IMG/VR virus record: IMGVR_UViG_3300027621_000607
Span: 1 to 21,497 of that record
Direction: 5' to 3' (one strand)
From: a virus
Length of the DNA: 21,497 nt
Shown: one piece after another, positions 13,117 through 20,044 of the stretch
Position numbering within the stretch: the first letter of the stretch is position 1
Layout of the letters: each line of letters begins with the position of its first letter
The notes under the pieces: model-generated
Database searches by the model: none
Told to the model about the DNA's origin: nothing
The model's input: the letters and a program-made list of their open reading frames with translations, nothing else
Made by a program: the position numbers and the translations under genes

Positions 13117-13508
13117 TTGTTTTTGGTGTTCTTCTTAGATTTAGCGGACTTCTTCTTCTTAGTCAAGTGAAACTTCTTTTTTATCGGAGCAAATAGAGAC
13201 TCAATCTTGATATCGTATTTAGTTTCGTCAACAGGGTCGGCTAGGTGGTTTTTGTCAACCAATTCGCACCCCTGCTCATACATTTGCTTAAACTGTTCGG
13301 TGTCTTTTGAAAGAGAATATACAGTAAGGATGCCGTAGTGGGAGAGGTTGCACGCATACTTTCCTGCGTGAATATCACGAAGCAACTTCCAAGCGTCTAC
13401 TCGACTCAACTCCCCATTGTGAATGATGAGGAGAAGGTCAAGAGGCTCGAAAGTCGTAAGACTTTTAGGATACTTGAATACGAATGTGTCTGGGATTTTG
13501 TTTTTCAT
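13113..13508 (-). CDS. 131-aa protein with a lysine-rich tail, unknown
   Basis: Residues 1-105 look like a folded domain (MKNKIPDTFVFKYPKSLTTF, then ELSRVDAWKLLRDIHAGKYA and YGILTVYSLS). The segment NGELSRVDAWKLLRDIHAG could be a helix-turn-helix-like unit. The last 25 residues are almost all Lys, Ser and Asn (KKKFHLTKKKKSAKSKKNTK) and would bind nucleic acid or membranes nonspecifically. The start overlaps the stop of the 106-aa gene by four bases. Confidence 0.75.
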   Translation of the reverse strand: MKNKIPDTFVFKYPKSLTTFEPLDLLLIIHNGELSRVDAWKLLRDIHAGKYACNLSHYGILTVYSLSKDTEQFKQMYEQGCELVDKNHLADPVDETKYDIKIESLFAPIKKKFHLTKKKKSAKSKKNTKNK

Positions 13509-13825
13509 TTGGTGTAGAGAGCGTTGACTTGCTTAATGCCATCCTTGAAAATGTTTTCAAGAGAGGCGATTACGTTGAGTGCATCGAGATGCCCTTTGGA
13601 GGCAAGAGAGTGCTCATACTTCCAATGAGCCGCCATCTTTTCTTCGTGTGCAACTGACTGACGCATAACCTCCATAGCGGTATTTGCGGATTTGATATAC
13701 ATCGCATCAGCCGCATTTTCGATGCGGAGTTTTGCGATTTCTTGATTCAAACTGACGATTTGATGTGCAAGTGCTTGCACGTCTTTATCAATCTGAGTCT
13801 GAGGAATGTGGGCTAGGTTGTTCAT
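13505..13825 (-). CDS. 106-aa coiled-coil protein, unknown
   Basis: Residues 12-45 show heptad-like Leu/Ile/Ala spacing (DKDVQALAHQIVSLNQEIAK, then LRIENAADAMYI), typical of a coiled coil. The rest is also helical. No family is recognised. The first 38 bases overlap the end of the HTH gene in another frame. The leader is CTACTAAAACAA before the ATG. Confidence 0.75.
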   Translation of the reverse strand: MNNLAHIPQTQIDKDVQALAHQIVSLNQEIAKLRIENAADAMYIKSANTAMEVMRQSVAHEEKMAAHWKYEHSLASKGHLDALNVIASLENIFKDGIKQVNALYTK

Positions 13826-14288
13826 TTGTTTTAGTAGGTTGTTCGTCTACAGGTATATCTAAGGTCTTTGCTTTGTCAAGCGAGAACATCTTATTGAGTT
13901 CATCTTGGGTGACCTGCAATCTGGTTTCCACCCTCACAGTAGGAGCGTCCGACAAGTCTCTGACCTTATCAATAGCGATAGCGACAGCCATAGTTAGTTG
14001 CCCCAAGGGTATGTTGTCAACCTCGTTCCTAAGTCTTTCTGCACCTTTCTGCACAAAATCTCCCAGCGAGCCAGCAATCTCTTTCTTCCAAGCGTTCATC
14101 TCAAGTTTGCCTTCGCCCTCAAGTTCCTGCCTAATGGCTACGATTGTGGACTTCCTAACGGAAATTGTTCGTGCAGTCTCTTCGCAGGTCTTTCCGTCCT
14201 GTAGCATTTTCTTTGCAATTTCTTTCACGGGCTTGGGCAGGCTCCTGCCTGCTGGGTTTAGTGACTCGTTGCTGGCTTGATATTCCAT
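13788..14288 (-). CDS. HTH protein, possible terminase small subunit
   Basis: I choose ATG 14288 (MEYQASNESLNPAGRS, 166 aa); the frame extends 12 codons further only to a GTG. Residues 20-56 form a helix-turn-helix (KEIAKKMLQDGKTCEETART, then ISVRKSTIVAIRQEL). Residues 65-90 are amphipathic helix. Residues about 93-122 (LGQLTMAVAIAIDKVRDLSD, then APTVRVE) match a pattern seen in many phage HTH proteins, including small terminase subunits. The C-terminus is polar. A small terminase recognises the packaging site and works with TerL. The distance to terL (12 kb, different operon) is unusual, so a transcription regulator is an equal alternative. Confidence 0.75.
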   Translation of the reverse strand: MEYQASNESLNPAGRSLPKPVKEIAKKMLQDGKTCEETARTISVRKSTIVAIRQELEGEGKLEMNAWKKEIAGSLGDFVQKGAERLRNEVDNIPLGQLTMAVAIAIDKVRDLSDAPTVRVETRLQVTQDELNKMFSLDKAKTLDIPVDEQPTKTNEQPSPHSSDSD

Positions 14289-14306
14289 AATTTTGTGATA
14301 AATGGG

Positions 14307-14335
14307 AGTATGCACGAAATACACTTTGATGTCAA
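14307..14335 (-). promoter_or_regulatory. Promoter candidate for the leftward small-gene operon, inside the rusA start
   Basis: Minus strand: a perfect TTGACA (14335-14330), a 17-base spacer and CATACT (14312-14307). It would start transcription about 15 bases before ATG 14288. The -10 overlaps the plus-strand rusA start codon (14310-14312), so use of this promoter and translation or transcription of rusA may interfere. Confidence 0.6.
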
Positions 14336-14738
14336 ATTAGAACCTACCAAGGCAACACATCAGTCCTGTCTGCGAGTTATGAAAAGACGTGGCGGCGGTA
14401 TGTTTGTTGGAAAATATGCTAATTCCAAGGTAAAACTGTGGGTTTCGGACTTTTCAAAATTAATTGCAAAGCACAGACCATCAACGCCTTACGACTTTCC
14501 TGTTTCGCTTTTTATTAGATTCAGATTTCCCCACCTGAAATCCAGCAGCAGCGAGTATAAAAAGAATCCGCAATGGAAAACCACACGCCCTGACTTGGAT
14601 AATATGGAAAAGGTAATCTTGGACTCTCTTACGGAACAGGGTTTCTTTGTGGATGATTCGATTGTATGCTCGAAGACGACGGAAAAAGTCCACGACGCAA
14701 ATTACGGGATAGAAATATTAATTAGAAAAATTGGTTGA
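14310..14738 (+). CDS. rusA: RusA-type Holliday junction resolvase
   Basis: This 142-aa protein has the RusA signature TRPDLDNMEKVILDSL (about 92-107), with Asp95 and Asp97, followed by GFFVDDSIVC, with Asp115 and Asp116. These acidic residues bind the metals that cut four-way junctions. The N-terminal strand (MHEIHFDVKLEPTKATHQS) also fits. I choose ATG 14310, preceded by GGGAG though very close to the ATG; the frame continues upstream only to a TTG at 14277 that lies in the opposing gene. It begins the rightward recombination/replication operon and would resolve recombination intermediates before packaging. Confidence 0.93.
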   Translation: MHEIHFDVKLEPTKATHQSCLRVMKRRGGGMFVGKYANSKVKLWVSDFSKLIAKHRPSTPYDFPVSLFIRFRFPHLKSSSSEYKKNPQWKTTRPDLDNMEKVILDSLTEQGFFVDDSIVCSKTTEKVHDANYGIEILIRKIG

Positions 14739-14770
14739 CGGCACGTCTGATTGGGGTAAGGTGTGTGTCT

Positions 14771-15625
14771 ATGCCTAACACGAAAATCGACAGCATCACA
14801 GACCAGATTAACTCGGAGTCTTATGACCTCATTGACGCTATGAATTACTCTGGCCTCAAAGAGTTCCTCATCTCCCCTGCCCACTACAAGCACTCCCAAG
14901 ACTCGGAGGACGACAGCGACAACCCAGCCTTTAAGATTGGTCGTGCCTTGCATATGGCTGTGTTTCAGCCGTTTGCTTTTGTTAATAATTGGGCTGTTGC
15001 TCCAGAGTGCGACCGCAGAACGACTGCTGGAAAACTTATCTGGAACGATTTTCAGTTGCACAATCTTGCCAAGGAAGTTCTTTCTGCTACCGAATATGAA
15101 TTGGTCTGTGCTATGACTGCAAAAGTTAAAGCCAACCGCTTTTTCAAAGATACTGTAACCGATTTAAACTTTAACGAGTGCGGTGTATTCACTAATTTGT
15201 GGGGTTCTAATGTGAAAGGACGACTCGACACTTACGACCCGATTAACAACGTAATTTTCGACTTAAAAAGCATTAAGGTTCCGCCAACCGCAAAGGCTAT
15301 GCGTCACGAAATCTTTGCCAGAGGTTATCATCTCCAAAGTGCTTTGTATAAGGAAATGGTTTACTCAATTACCAAGAAGATGCCTAAGTTTGTGTTTGGT
15401 TTCATTGAAAAAAATGAGCCGTTTTCCATAAACTTTGCTACCATCGGGCAGACCTATCATCATAGTGCCTGTATCCAAATACAGACCGCATTGTGCCGTT
15501 ATGAAAACTGCAAGGCAGAGAACAAGTGGTTTGGATTTGATAACGAGTTTGAGCCGTTGGTAATCTCTCCAGATTACGGACTTGACGACAGCGTTGAAAT
15601 CGGACAAGACATTCTCGATGACTAA
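14771..15625 (+). CDS. RecE/exonuclease VIII-like PDDEXK nuclease
   Basis: The 284-aa protein shows the layout of the phage PDDEXK exonuclease family (DUF3799, exodeoxyribonuclease VIII-like). It has GRALHMAVF (57-65) with a conserved His, Glu136 in NECGVF, GRLDTYD (150-156) with catalytic Asp153, IFDLKS (162-167) with Asp164 and Lys166, and the QSALY motif (189-193). It would resect double-stranded ends 5' to 3' to expose single strands for the annealing protein encoded downstream. I start at ATG 14771; a TTG 12 codons earlier would overlap rusA. It ends in an 8-base overlap with the next gene. Confidence 0.9.
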   Translation: MPNTKIDSITDQINSESYDLIDAMNYSGLKEFLISPAHYKHSQDSEDDSDNPAFKIGRALHMAVFQPFAFVNNWAVAPECDRRTTAGKLIWNDFQLHNLAKEVLSATEYELVCAMTAKVKANRFFKDTVTDLNFNECGVFTNLWGSNVKGRLDTYDPINNVIFDLKSIKVPPTAKAMRHEIFARGYHLQSALYKEMVYSITKKMPKFVFGFIEKNEPFSINFATIGQTYHHSACIQIQTALCRYENCKAENKWFGFDNEFEPLVISPDYGLDDSVEIGQDILDD

Positions 15626-16295
15626 CGAAAACCACAATATGTTCTCTGGGGTATTTATACCAAGAGAAGTCTTACTAGACGCTGACCTATCAGCGTCCTG
15701 TAAGATTATTTACGCCATCATCCAGTCGCTCGATAACGCAGATGGATGTTATGCCTCAAACGATTACATTGGCAAGATGATTGACTTATCCGAGCGTAGC
15801 GTAAGCGATGCCGTGTCAGCACTCGTTGACAAAGGATATGTCAGTCGCTTTGTCGATAACGACAAGGGCATCCGTATCCTTCACACCGCCTCTAGCCGTT
15901 CTTTAGCCCAGCAGAAATCTGCTACCCCCCCTAGCGAAAATCTGCTACCCCCCACGCAGAAAACTGCTACCAATAAGACTAAGAATAATAATAGAAGAAT
16001 AAATACAGGGGACACTAAGACTTTGGTTCTTCCTCCTTTGCCTCACGGACAGGCTTTATGGGACGCTTGGGATAAGTGGGTAGCCTACAAAAAAGAACGT
16101 AATACACCCTTGACGAACTCAACAATCCTAAGCACATTAACCTTCCTAACACAACTAAACGAAAATGACGCAATCCTCTCAATCGAACTTTCAATCCGTA
16201 ATGGCTGGTCTGGCCTCTTCGCTCCCCAACAGTCAAAGTGGAAGCAAGCCTCACAGTCAAAACCCCTCACCAAGAGCGACCATGAGTCATTCTAA
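15618..16295 (+). CDS. Replication initiator-like wHTH protein (lambda O-like layout)
   Basis: The 225-aa protein has an N-terminal winged helix-turn-helix (about 12-80: FIPREVLLDADLSASCKIIY, then YIGKMIDLSERSVSDAVSAL and VDKGYVSRF) of the type found in phage replication proteins. A Ser/Pro/Thr/Asn-rich linker (about 92-135) follows, then a C-terminal helical domain (144-202) ending NGWSGLF, a phrase common at the end of such initiators. The linker-coding DNA holds three iterons and an A/T-rich stretch, as in lambda O. The ATG overlaps the RecE-like stop (ATGACTAA), and the DnaC-like loader follows, the same order as lambda O then P. It would bind the origin and recruit the loader. Confidence 0.85.
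   Translation: MTNENHNMFSGVFIPREVLLDADLSASCKIIYAIIQSLDNADGCYASNDYIGKMIDLSERSVSDAVSALVDKGYVSRFVDNDKGIRILHTASSRSLAQQKSATPPSENLLPPTQKTATNKTKNNNRRINTGDTKTLVLPPLPHGQALWDAWDKWVAYKKERNTPLTNSTILSTLTFLTQLNENDAILSIELSIRNGWSGLFAPQQSKWKQASQSKPLTKSDHESF
15905..16012 (+). other. Candidate replication origin: iterons plus A/T-rich unwinding stretch
   Basis: The three iterons (15911-15971) are followed at once by 15972-16008, a purine- and A/T-rich stretch (AATAAGACTAAGAATAATAA and beyond) with very few C or G. Iterons next to an A/T-rich block inside the initiator gene is the layout of the lambda origin. The initiator would bind the iterons, melt the A/T-rich block and load helicase through the downstream DnaC-like protein. 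Confidence 0.6.
15911..15974 (+). repeat. Three iterons inside the initiator gene
   Basis: GCAGAAATCTGCTACCCCCC (15911-15930), GCGAAAATCTGCTACCCCCC (15934-15953) and GCAGAAAACTGCTACC (15956-15971) lie 23 and 22 bases apart, about two helical turns. The first has a perfect GCAGA/TCTGC inverted repeat around AA. The middle copy is in a different reading frame from the outer two (it encodes ENLLPP, not QKSATP or QKTAT), so the DNA and not the peptide is repeated. Confidence 0.85.
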
Positions 16296-16968
16296 GTGCG
16301 AGTGCGGTGGTGACCGAGTGCCTATGCTGAAGGACGGCAAGGTTATCTGGCCCGACTATGCTTGCCCAGCCTGTGAGTGCAAGTATGACCTTAGCCGTGA
16401 CGGACGCTATCGTGGTGGCGTTTGGGCATACGAACCAGTGGGTATGCCTGTCGAGTATACCAAAACAGTTCCTAGCCTCATTCCGTGCCCAAAGATGCAG
16501 TCCGTAGCGAACACTTGGGAGAACTGGAAGGAACGCTCGCTCCTGCTCCACGGAACCACCCGCCTTGGCAAGACCCGAGCCGCCTTTGAGGTTGCCCGCA
16601 GACATTGGAAGGCTAACTTCAAGAAGCAGACATTCTTGACTATGCGTAAGTTGGAGCAACTCATTGAACAGGGATACGGCAAGTTTGACCATTCGTCCCG
16701 CATCCAGAGCCTCATTGATGTCCCATTCCTGTTTATTGACGACTTGGGCAAGGAGAAAATGACTGCTCGTATTGCAACTGACCTGTTTGCCATTATTGAC
16801 GAACGCACCATCCACCACCGCCCGACTGTCATTACGACCAACTTTACGTCTGGTAGTCTTATTGAAAGATTTGACGACAAGGAGTTGGGGCTTGCCTTAA
16901 TCGGTCGTTTCAAGGATTACTTTGACCTCGTTGGGGCAACCGCAAAAGAAATTGAAAATAACCCTTGA
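16282..16968 (+). CDS. DnaC/IstB-like helicase loader ATPase
   Basis: I choose ATG 16282 (228 aa), which overlaps the initiator stop by 14 bases. The frame is open 39 codons further up (ATG 16165, in an A-rich context), but that part is Ser/Pro-rich and overlaps the conserved end of the initiator. N-terminal cysteines C6, C8, C28 and C31 (CECGG, then CPACEC) look like a zinc ribbon. The AAA+ core has Walker A GTTRLGKT (91-98), Walker B FLFIDD (149-154), sensor I VITTN (183-187) and an arginine-finger-like GRF (208-210). DnaC-type loaders bring the replicative helicase to the origin. Position after the initiator supports this role; IstB-type transposition proteins are related, but no transposase is present. 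Confidence 0.9.
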   Translation: MSHSKCECGGDRVPMLKDGKVIWPDYACPACECKYDLSRDGRYRGGVWAYEPVGMPVEYTKTVPSLIPCPKMQSVANTWENWKERSLLLHGTTRLGKTRAAFEVARRHWKANFKKQTFLTMRKLEQLIEQGYGKFDHSSRIQSLIDVPFLFIDDLGKEKMTARIATDLFAIIDERTIHHRPTVITTNFTSGSLIERFDDKELGLALIGRFKDYFDLVGATAKEIENNP

Positions 16969-16994
16969 CCCAACACCAAACATAAGCATATATA
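16965..16994 (+). promoter_or_regulatory. Promoter candidate for the annealing-protein gene
   Basis: TTGACC (16965-16970), an 18-base spacer and TATATA (16989-16994) lie in the only gap of the replication operon, 20 bases before ATG 17015. An extra promoter here would allow high expression of the annealing protein. Confidence 0.4.
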
Positions 16995-17014
16995 CATTCT
17001 CACCCATACATAAT

Positions 17015-17770
17015 ATGAACGAATACGCAGAATACGAAGCCGAAATGAAAATCCGCAACGCCAAGCAAGTAGCACTCCAGAACTCACTGGTTGCCGCTAT
17101 TGCCGAAACAACGGATGTTCACGCCGACAGCAATAACCCATTCCACAAGAGCAAGTATGCTTCTCTTAACGCACATCTTGCGTTGATTAAGCCTATCTTT
17201 GCAAAGCACGGCCTTGCTATCGTGCAGTTCCCTTGTGGCGACGCAGTAAGCGTTGGTATCAACACTATCATCATCCATAAAGATGGCGGTCGACTTGAAG
17301 AACAGTCTGTAATCCCTTGTCCGCAGGGCATTGATGGTCAGAAGGCTGGCTCTATCTTCTCCTACCTCCGTCGCTACGCTCTTGCGGCTGTTGCTGGTGT
17401 TGCTACTGACGATGATGATGCAGAGGCAGTTCGTGCTCCTGTATCAAGTGCTCCAAGACAGACTTATACTGCCGCCACTAACGCAGGAAAGTTTGTTGCT
17501 AATCCTTCCTTCAACACACCTTCTGGTGAAATAAACTTTGACCTTCCTGTTCCTTTTGGAAAGAATAAGGGAAGTGCTCTCAAAGACCTCCCAGATGCTG
17601 ACGTAAATTATTGGGCTAACACTTGGGAGCCTAAGCCTTGGGAAAAGACTGGTAAGGTCGGTGCTAAGGACTTGGCTCTAAAGGCTTCTGCTAAGGCTCT
17701 TTGGGCTATCAAGCAGGGTGGCACTCCCGAAAACGAAGGCGAAGAAGAGGAGGATGCTATTCCCTTCTAA
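17015..17770 (+). CDS. erf: ERF-family single-strand annealing protein with SSB-like acidic tip
   Basis: The 251-aa protein has the ERF core: NPFHKSKYASLNAHLALIKP (41-60), GGRLEEQSVIPCP (91-103) and QKAGSIFSYLRRYAL (109-123), then GVATDDDD (128-135). ERF proteins anneal complementary single strands. Residues 174-205 (FDLPVPFGKNKGSALKDLPD, then YWANTW) look like the small FGK-KG module of the DUF3820/exonuclease X C-terminal type. The protein ends EGEEEEDAIPF, very like the acidic tip of bacterial SSB (DDDIPF) that docks repair and replication proteins. With the RecE-like nuclease two genes upstream it forms an exonuclease/annealase pair. I use ATG 17015; upstream in-frame codons overlap the loader gene. 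Confidence 0.9.
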   Translation: MNEYAEYEAEMKIRNAKQVALQNSLVAAIAETTDVHADSNNPFHKSKYASLNAHLALIKPIFAKHGLAIVQFPCGDAVSVGINTIIIHKDGGRLEEQSVIPCPQGIDGQKAGSIFSYLRRYALAAVAGVATDDDDAEAVRAPVSSAPRQTYTAATNAGKFVANPSFNTPSGEINFDLPVPFGKNKGSALKDLPDADVNYWANTWEPKPWEKTGKVGAKDLALKASAKALWAIKQGGTPENEGEEEEDAIPF

Positions 17771-17784
17771 ACCCTAAGCGATTT

Positions 17785-17856
17785 CACCCTGTAGTTCAAT
17801 GGATAGAACATCTGCCTTCTAAGCAGATTATCTTGGTTCGATTCCAAGCAGGGTGA
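17785..17856 (+). tRNA. tRNA-Arg (anticodon UCU)
   Basis: A full cloverleaf is visible: acceptor CACCCTG/CAGGGTG, D arm GTTC/GAAC, anticodon arm TCTGC-CTTCTAA-GCAGA with anticodon TCT, T arm CTTGG-TTCGATT-CCAAG, and discriminator A. CCA is not encoded. It reads AGA codons. It lies 14 bases after the ERF gene in the same operon. Confidence 0.95.
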
Positions 17857-17868
17857 TTTCAAAACTTT

Positions 17869-18066
17869 ATGACTAAATGCCGACACATTGAAAAGTTTAA
17901 TCCAAAGGTATTTGGTCCGTATCTAATGGTGCAGTATGCTGATGGCGAAACCAAGGAGTTCCTTGGCTTTACCTGTCAGTTTTGCCCTAAGTGCGGAGAA
18001 CGTATCCACCCAGACGAAAGAACTGAACAAGAAATCAAAGACTTTGAAAATGAAAAACCATATTAA
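17869..18066 (+). CDS. 65-aa zinc-ribbon-like protein, unknown
   Basis: The protein starts MTKCRHIEKFNPKVFGPYLM and has one clear CxxC knuckle with surroundings typical of a zinc ribbon (FTCQFCPKCGERIHP, where Cys36, Cys39 and Cys42 are close together). The early Cys4-x-His pair could complete the site. The C-terminus is acidic and helical. It starts 12 bases after the tRNA and overlaps the next gene by 17 bases. The role is unknown; such small proteins often bind nucleic acid or protein partners. Confidence 0.78.
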   Translation: MTKCRHIEKFNPKVFGPYLMVQYADGETKEFLGFTCQFCPKCGERIHPDERTEQEIKDFENEKPY

Positions 18067-18379
18067 AGAAGAAATAGAGTCGCTTAAAAAGCAACTCGCT
18101 GGTGCTGTCATTGAAACATCCGTTGCTGAACGAGAAAGAACTCAAGTCGCAGATATGTATAAGTCACTCTATGCTCGTTTTGAAAAACTTGAGTTAGAGA
18201 GAGCAAACCTACAAAACGAAAACCAACTGTTAAAAGATTTCTGCAAGGCTTTCCATTTCGTTCTTCCAGAACCAACTCCAGACCCAAAAGACTCAACAAC
18301 ATCTTCTGAGTTATACAAAACTCAATACAAGATGGCTATGAGCCAATACCTTAAATGGTTTAACGCCAACCCCCAATGA
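18050..18379 (+). CDS. 109-aa coiled-coil protein, unknown
   Basis: I choose ATG 18050 (MKNHIKEEIESLKKQLAG), preceded by an A-rich leader; the frame is open upstream but runs inside the zinc-ribbon gene. Residues 1-65 form a continuous coiled coil (heptads through ERERTQVADMYKSLYARFEK and LELERANLQNENQLLKDF). The C-terminal part has a Pro-rich turn and a final helix. The stop overlaps the phosphoesterase start (ATGA). No family is recognised. Confidence 0.78.
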   Translation: MKNHIKEEIESLKKQLAGAVIETSVAERERTQVADMYKSLYARFEKLELERANLQNENQLLKDFCKAFHFVLPEPTPDPKDSTTSSELYKTQYKMAMSQYLKWFNANPQ

Positions 18380-19140
18380 GCAAATACCAAACATTTATCT
18401 GCGTAGGAGATAACCACGGCGACAAAGGTGACCAAATAGCGTTCGATGGAATGAAGGAGTTCATTAAGGACTTCAAACCCCAGCATCGTATTCACCTCGG
18501 AGATTGCTTTGATTTCCGTTCCATCCGTAGAGGCGTTTCCACCTCCGACAACGAATCTCACGAATCATTGAGAGAAGATGTCGAGTGCGGAATGGAGTTT
18601 ATCACCGCAATGAAACCTACAGCGTTTCTTTACGGAAACCACGAAGATAGACTGCATCAAATGATGTTTGGTAGCAACAATGGCGTTGTGCGTGACTATG
18701 CTTATGATTTAGACCAAGTAATTAAGAAGCATCTAAAGAAAAATGGGTGCAAAACAATCCTGCCTTATCACGCAGACAAAGGAGTTTATCGCATCGGTCC
18801 AATAGCGGCAGTCCACGGATACACTTGTGGTGTTAGAGCCGTGCAAGAACACGCTATGCATTACGGAACTTCTGGCGGTGCTGTCATTATGGGTCACGTC
18901 CATAGCATCCAGCAAGCCAACGCCAAGAAGCACGGAGGGGTTGTAGGCTTCTCTGGAGGGTGTATGTGCTCTAGGGATATGGACTACGCCAAGAACCGAC
19001 TGGCTACGTCTATGTGGGGTCTTGGATGGACTTATGGAGTCATTGAAGGCAAGGAGTGGAAGGTGTGGCAAGCCCATCGTTTTAACGATGGCTGGATTTG
19101 GACAAAGGAAGTCCGCACTTGGACTCATAGAACTAAATGA
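18376..19140 (+). CDS. Calcineurin-like metallophosphoesterase
   Basis: The 254-aa protein carries all the motifs of this superfamily: GDNHGD (11-16) with Asp12 and His14, LGDCFDF (41-47), YGNHEDR (86-92), AVHG (145-148) and MGHVHS (172-177). These bind two metal ions. Members cut phosphodiesters or phosphomonoesters in nucleotides, nucleic acids or proteins; the substrate here cannot be told. Phages often carry one among their replication genes. The start overlaps the preceding stop by four bases, as does the next gene. Confidence 0.92.
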   Translation: MSKYQTFICVGDNHGDKGDQIAFDGMKEFIKDFKPQHRIHLGDCFDFRSIRRGVSTSDNESHESLREDVECGMEFITAMKPTAFLYGNHEDRLHQMMFGSNNGVVRDYAYDLDQVIKKHLKKNGCKTILPYHADKGVYRIGPIAAVHGYTCGVRAVQEHAMHYGTSGGAVIMGHVHSIQQANAKKHGGVVGFSGGCMCSRDMDYAKNRLATSMWGLGWTYGVIEGKEWKVWQAHRFNDGWIWTKEVRTWTHRTK

Positions 19141-19343
19141 TTTACGAGTTTCGCAATCCCATCCCTGTGCATACTGATATTGGCTACGGCTGGTTAATGT
19201 ATGTGCGAGATGGTGGAACTTGGTCTAACGACATTTTTGCTGTTGTGCTTGAAATAGATGGAATTATTCGTCATATGAGAACAGACCAATTCAAAGTTCT
19301 GCAAAACCCAACATTTGACATAACCAATAAACAAACCAAATGA
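19137..19343 (+). CDS. 68-aa protein, unknown
   Basis: It starts MIYEFRNPIPVHTDIGYGWL and is strand-rich (MYVRDGGTWSNDIFAVVLEI, then GIIRHMRTDQFKVLQN), like a small beta barrel or SH3-like domain. The start and stop both overlap neighbours by four bases (ATGA), which supports it as a real gene. No family is recognised. Confidence 0.8.
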   Translation: MIYEFRNPIPVHTDIGYGWLMYVRDGGTWSNDIFAVVLEIDGIIRHMRTDQFKVLQNPTFDITNKQTK

Positions 19344-19735
19344 CAAAGCCCAAGGCAAAGGAATACTGGACTAGATACAAGACTGTTGAACTAAACGGAA
19401 TTGTGATGAAAGAGTTTAGAGCAAAAAGAATACTTGCTCTACAGGATGAAATTGTCCGCTTAAATGAACACGAAAGAATGAAAGAAGACGACATCGCTGC
19501 AAGCCTCGGAATTAATCCAATGACTCTTCGTGGATACATTAAAGTCCTTGGCATCAAAATTATTAACAAAAACCCTTGGCATCTAAACGATACTACTGGG
19601 TGGGAAAATAAAATCCCGATTATGCTTGCGAATGAGGAAACTTACGCAACAATGGCTAAGAAGTTGAACACCAATGAGTCTGCAATCTGCAGATGGGTGT
19701 GCAACCAGGGACTCTCCAAACAAAAAATACAATAA
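19340..19735 (+). CDS. 131-aa HTH DNA-binding protein
   Basis: Two helix-turn-helix-like segments are visible: EDDIAASLGINPMTLRGYIK (residues about 48-67) and ETYATMAKKLNTNESAICRW (about 99-118). Both fit the pattern A/M-x(2,3)-L-x-(I/T)-N with a recognition helix after it. The N-terminal 45 residues are basic and helical. It could be a regulator of phage transcription. Its stop and the next start share TAATG. Confidence 0.75.
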   Translation: MTKPKAKEYWTRYKTVELNGIVMKEFRAKRILALQDEIVRLNEHERMKEDDIAASLGINPMTLRGYIKVLGIKIINKNPWHLNDTTGWENKIPIMLANEETYATMAKKLNTNESAICRWVCNQGLSKQKIQ

Positions 19736-19968
19736 TGAAAAACCTATTAACTAACCTAATTAAAACGCTTAAAAACAAAGAGGAAGAGCACGTCCCTTAT
19801 GGATGGTTTACGAAAGAACAAATTGCCAAAGAAATGGACATATCTATCTCTCAGGCAAAATATTTCATTTTTACTGGAAAGCAGTCTGGCTTAGTAATTA
19901 CTAAGCAATTTAAGCGTTTAAACAAACAGGGTGCTTTAAGAAGCACGACCCACTACGCTAACAAATAA
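19735..19968 (+). CDS. 77-aa winged-HTH-like protein
   Basis: I choose ATG 19735 (MKNLLTNLIKTLKNKEEE). Residues about 23-45 (GWFTKEQIAKEMDISISQAK) are a typical helix-turn-helix, followed by a basic C-terminal part (ITKQFKRLNKQGALRSTTHY) that could form the wing. Paired with the preceding HTH gene and ending directly before tRNA-Thr, it is a second regulator candidate. Confidence 0.75.
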   Translation: MKNLLTNLIKTLKNKEEEHVPYGWFTKEQIAKEMDISISQAKYFIFTGKQSGLVITKQFKRLNKQGALRSTTHYANK

Positions 19969-19969
19969 C

Positions 19970-20044
19970 GCATCTGTAATTCAATGGTAGAATGCCTCAT
20001 TTGTAATGAGGTCGTTGTCGGTTCAAGTCCGTCCAGATGCTCCA
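19970..20044 (+). tRNA. tRNA-Thr (anticodon UGU) with encoded CCA
   Basis: Acceptor GCATCTG/CAGATGC, D arm ATTC/GAAT, anticodon arm CCTCA-TTTGTAA-TGAGG with anticodon TGT, and T arm GTCGG-TTCAAGT-CCGTC with one T-T mismatch. Discriminator T (20041) is followed by CCA (20042-20044). It reads ACA codons and starts one base after the wHTH stop. The CCA is also the first part of the trailer hairpin. Confidence 0.93.

Noticed and set aside
16165-16281. Longer start of the helicase loader at ATG 16165
   Set aside because: It would overlap the conserved end of the initiator by 131 bases and add a Ser/Pro-rich stretch without a domain; kept as an alternative only.
16267-16818. Minus-strand frames opposite the DnaC-like gene
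   Set aside because: They are shadows of a well-supported AAA+ protein with Walker motifs on the plus strand.
16282-16968. IstB helper of an insertion sequence
   Set aside because: No transposase, terminal inverted repeats or target duplication are visible; the initiator lies directly upstream, as for a phage helicase loader.
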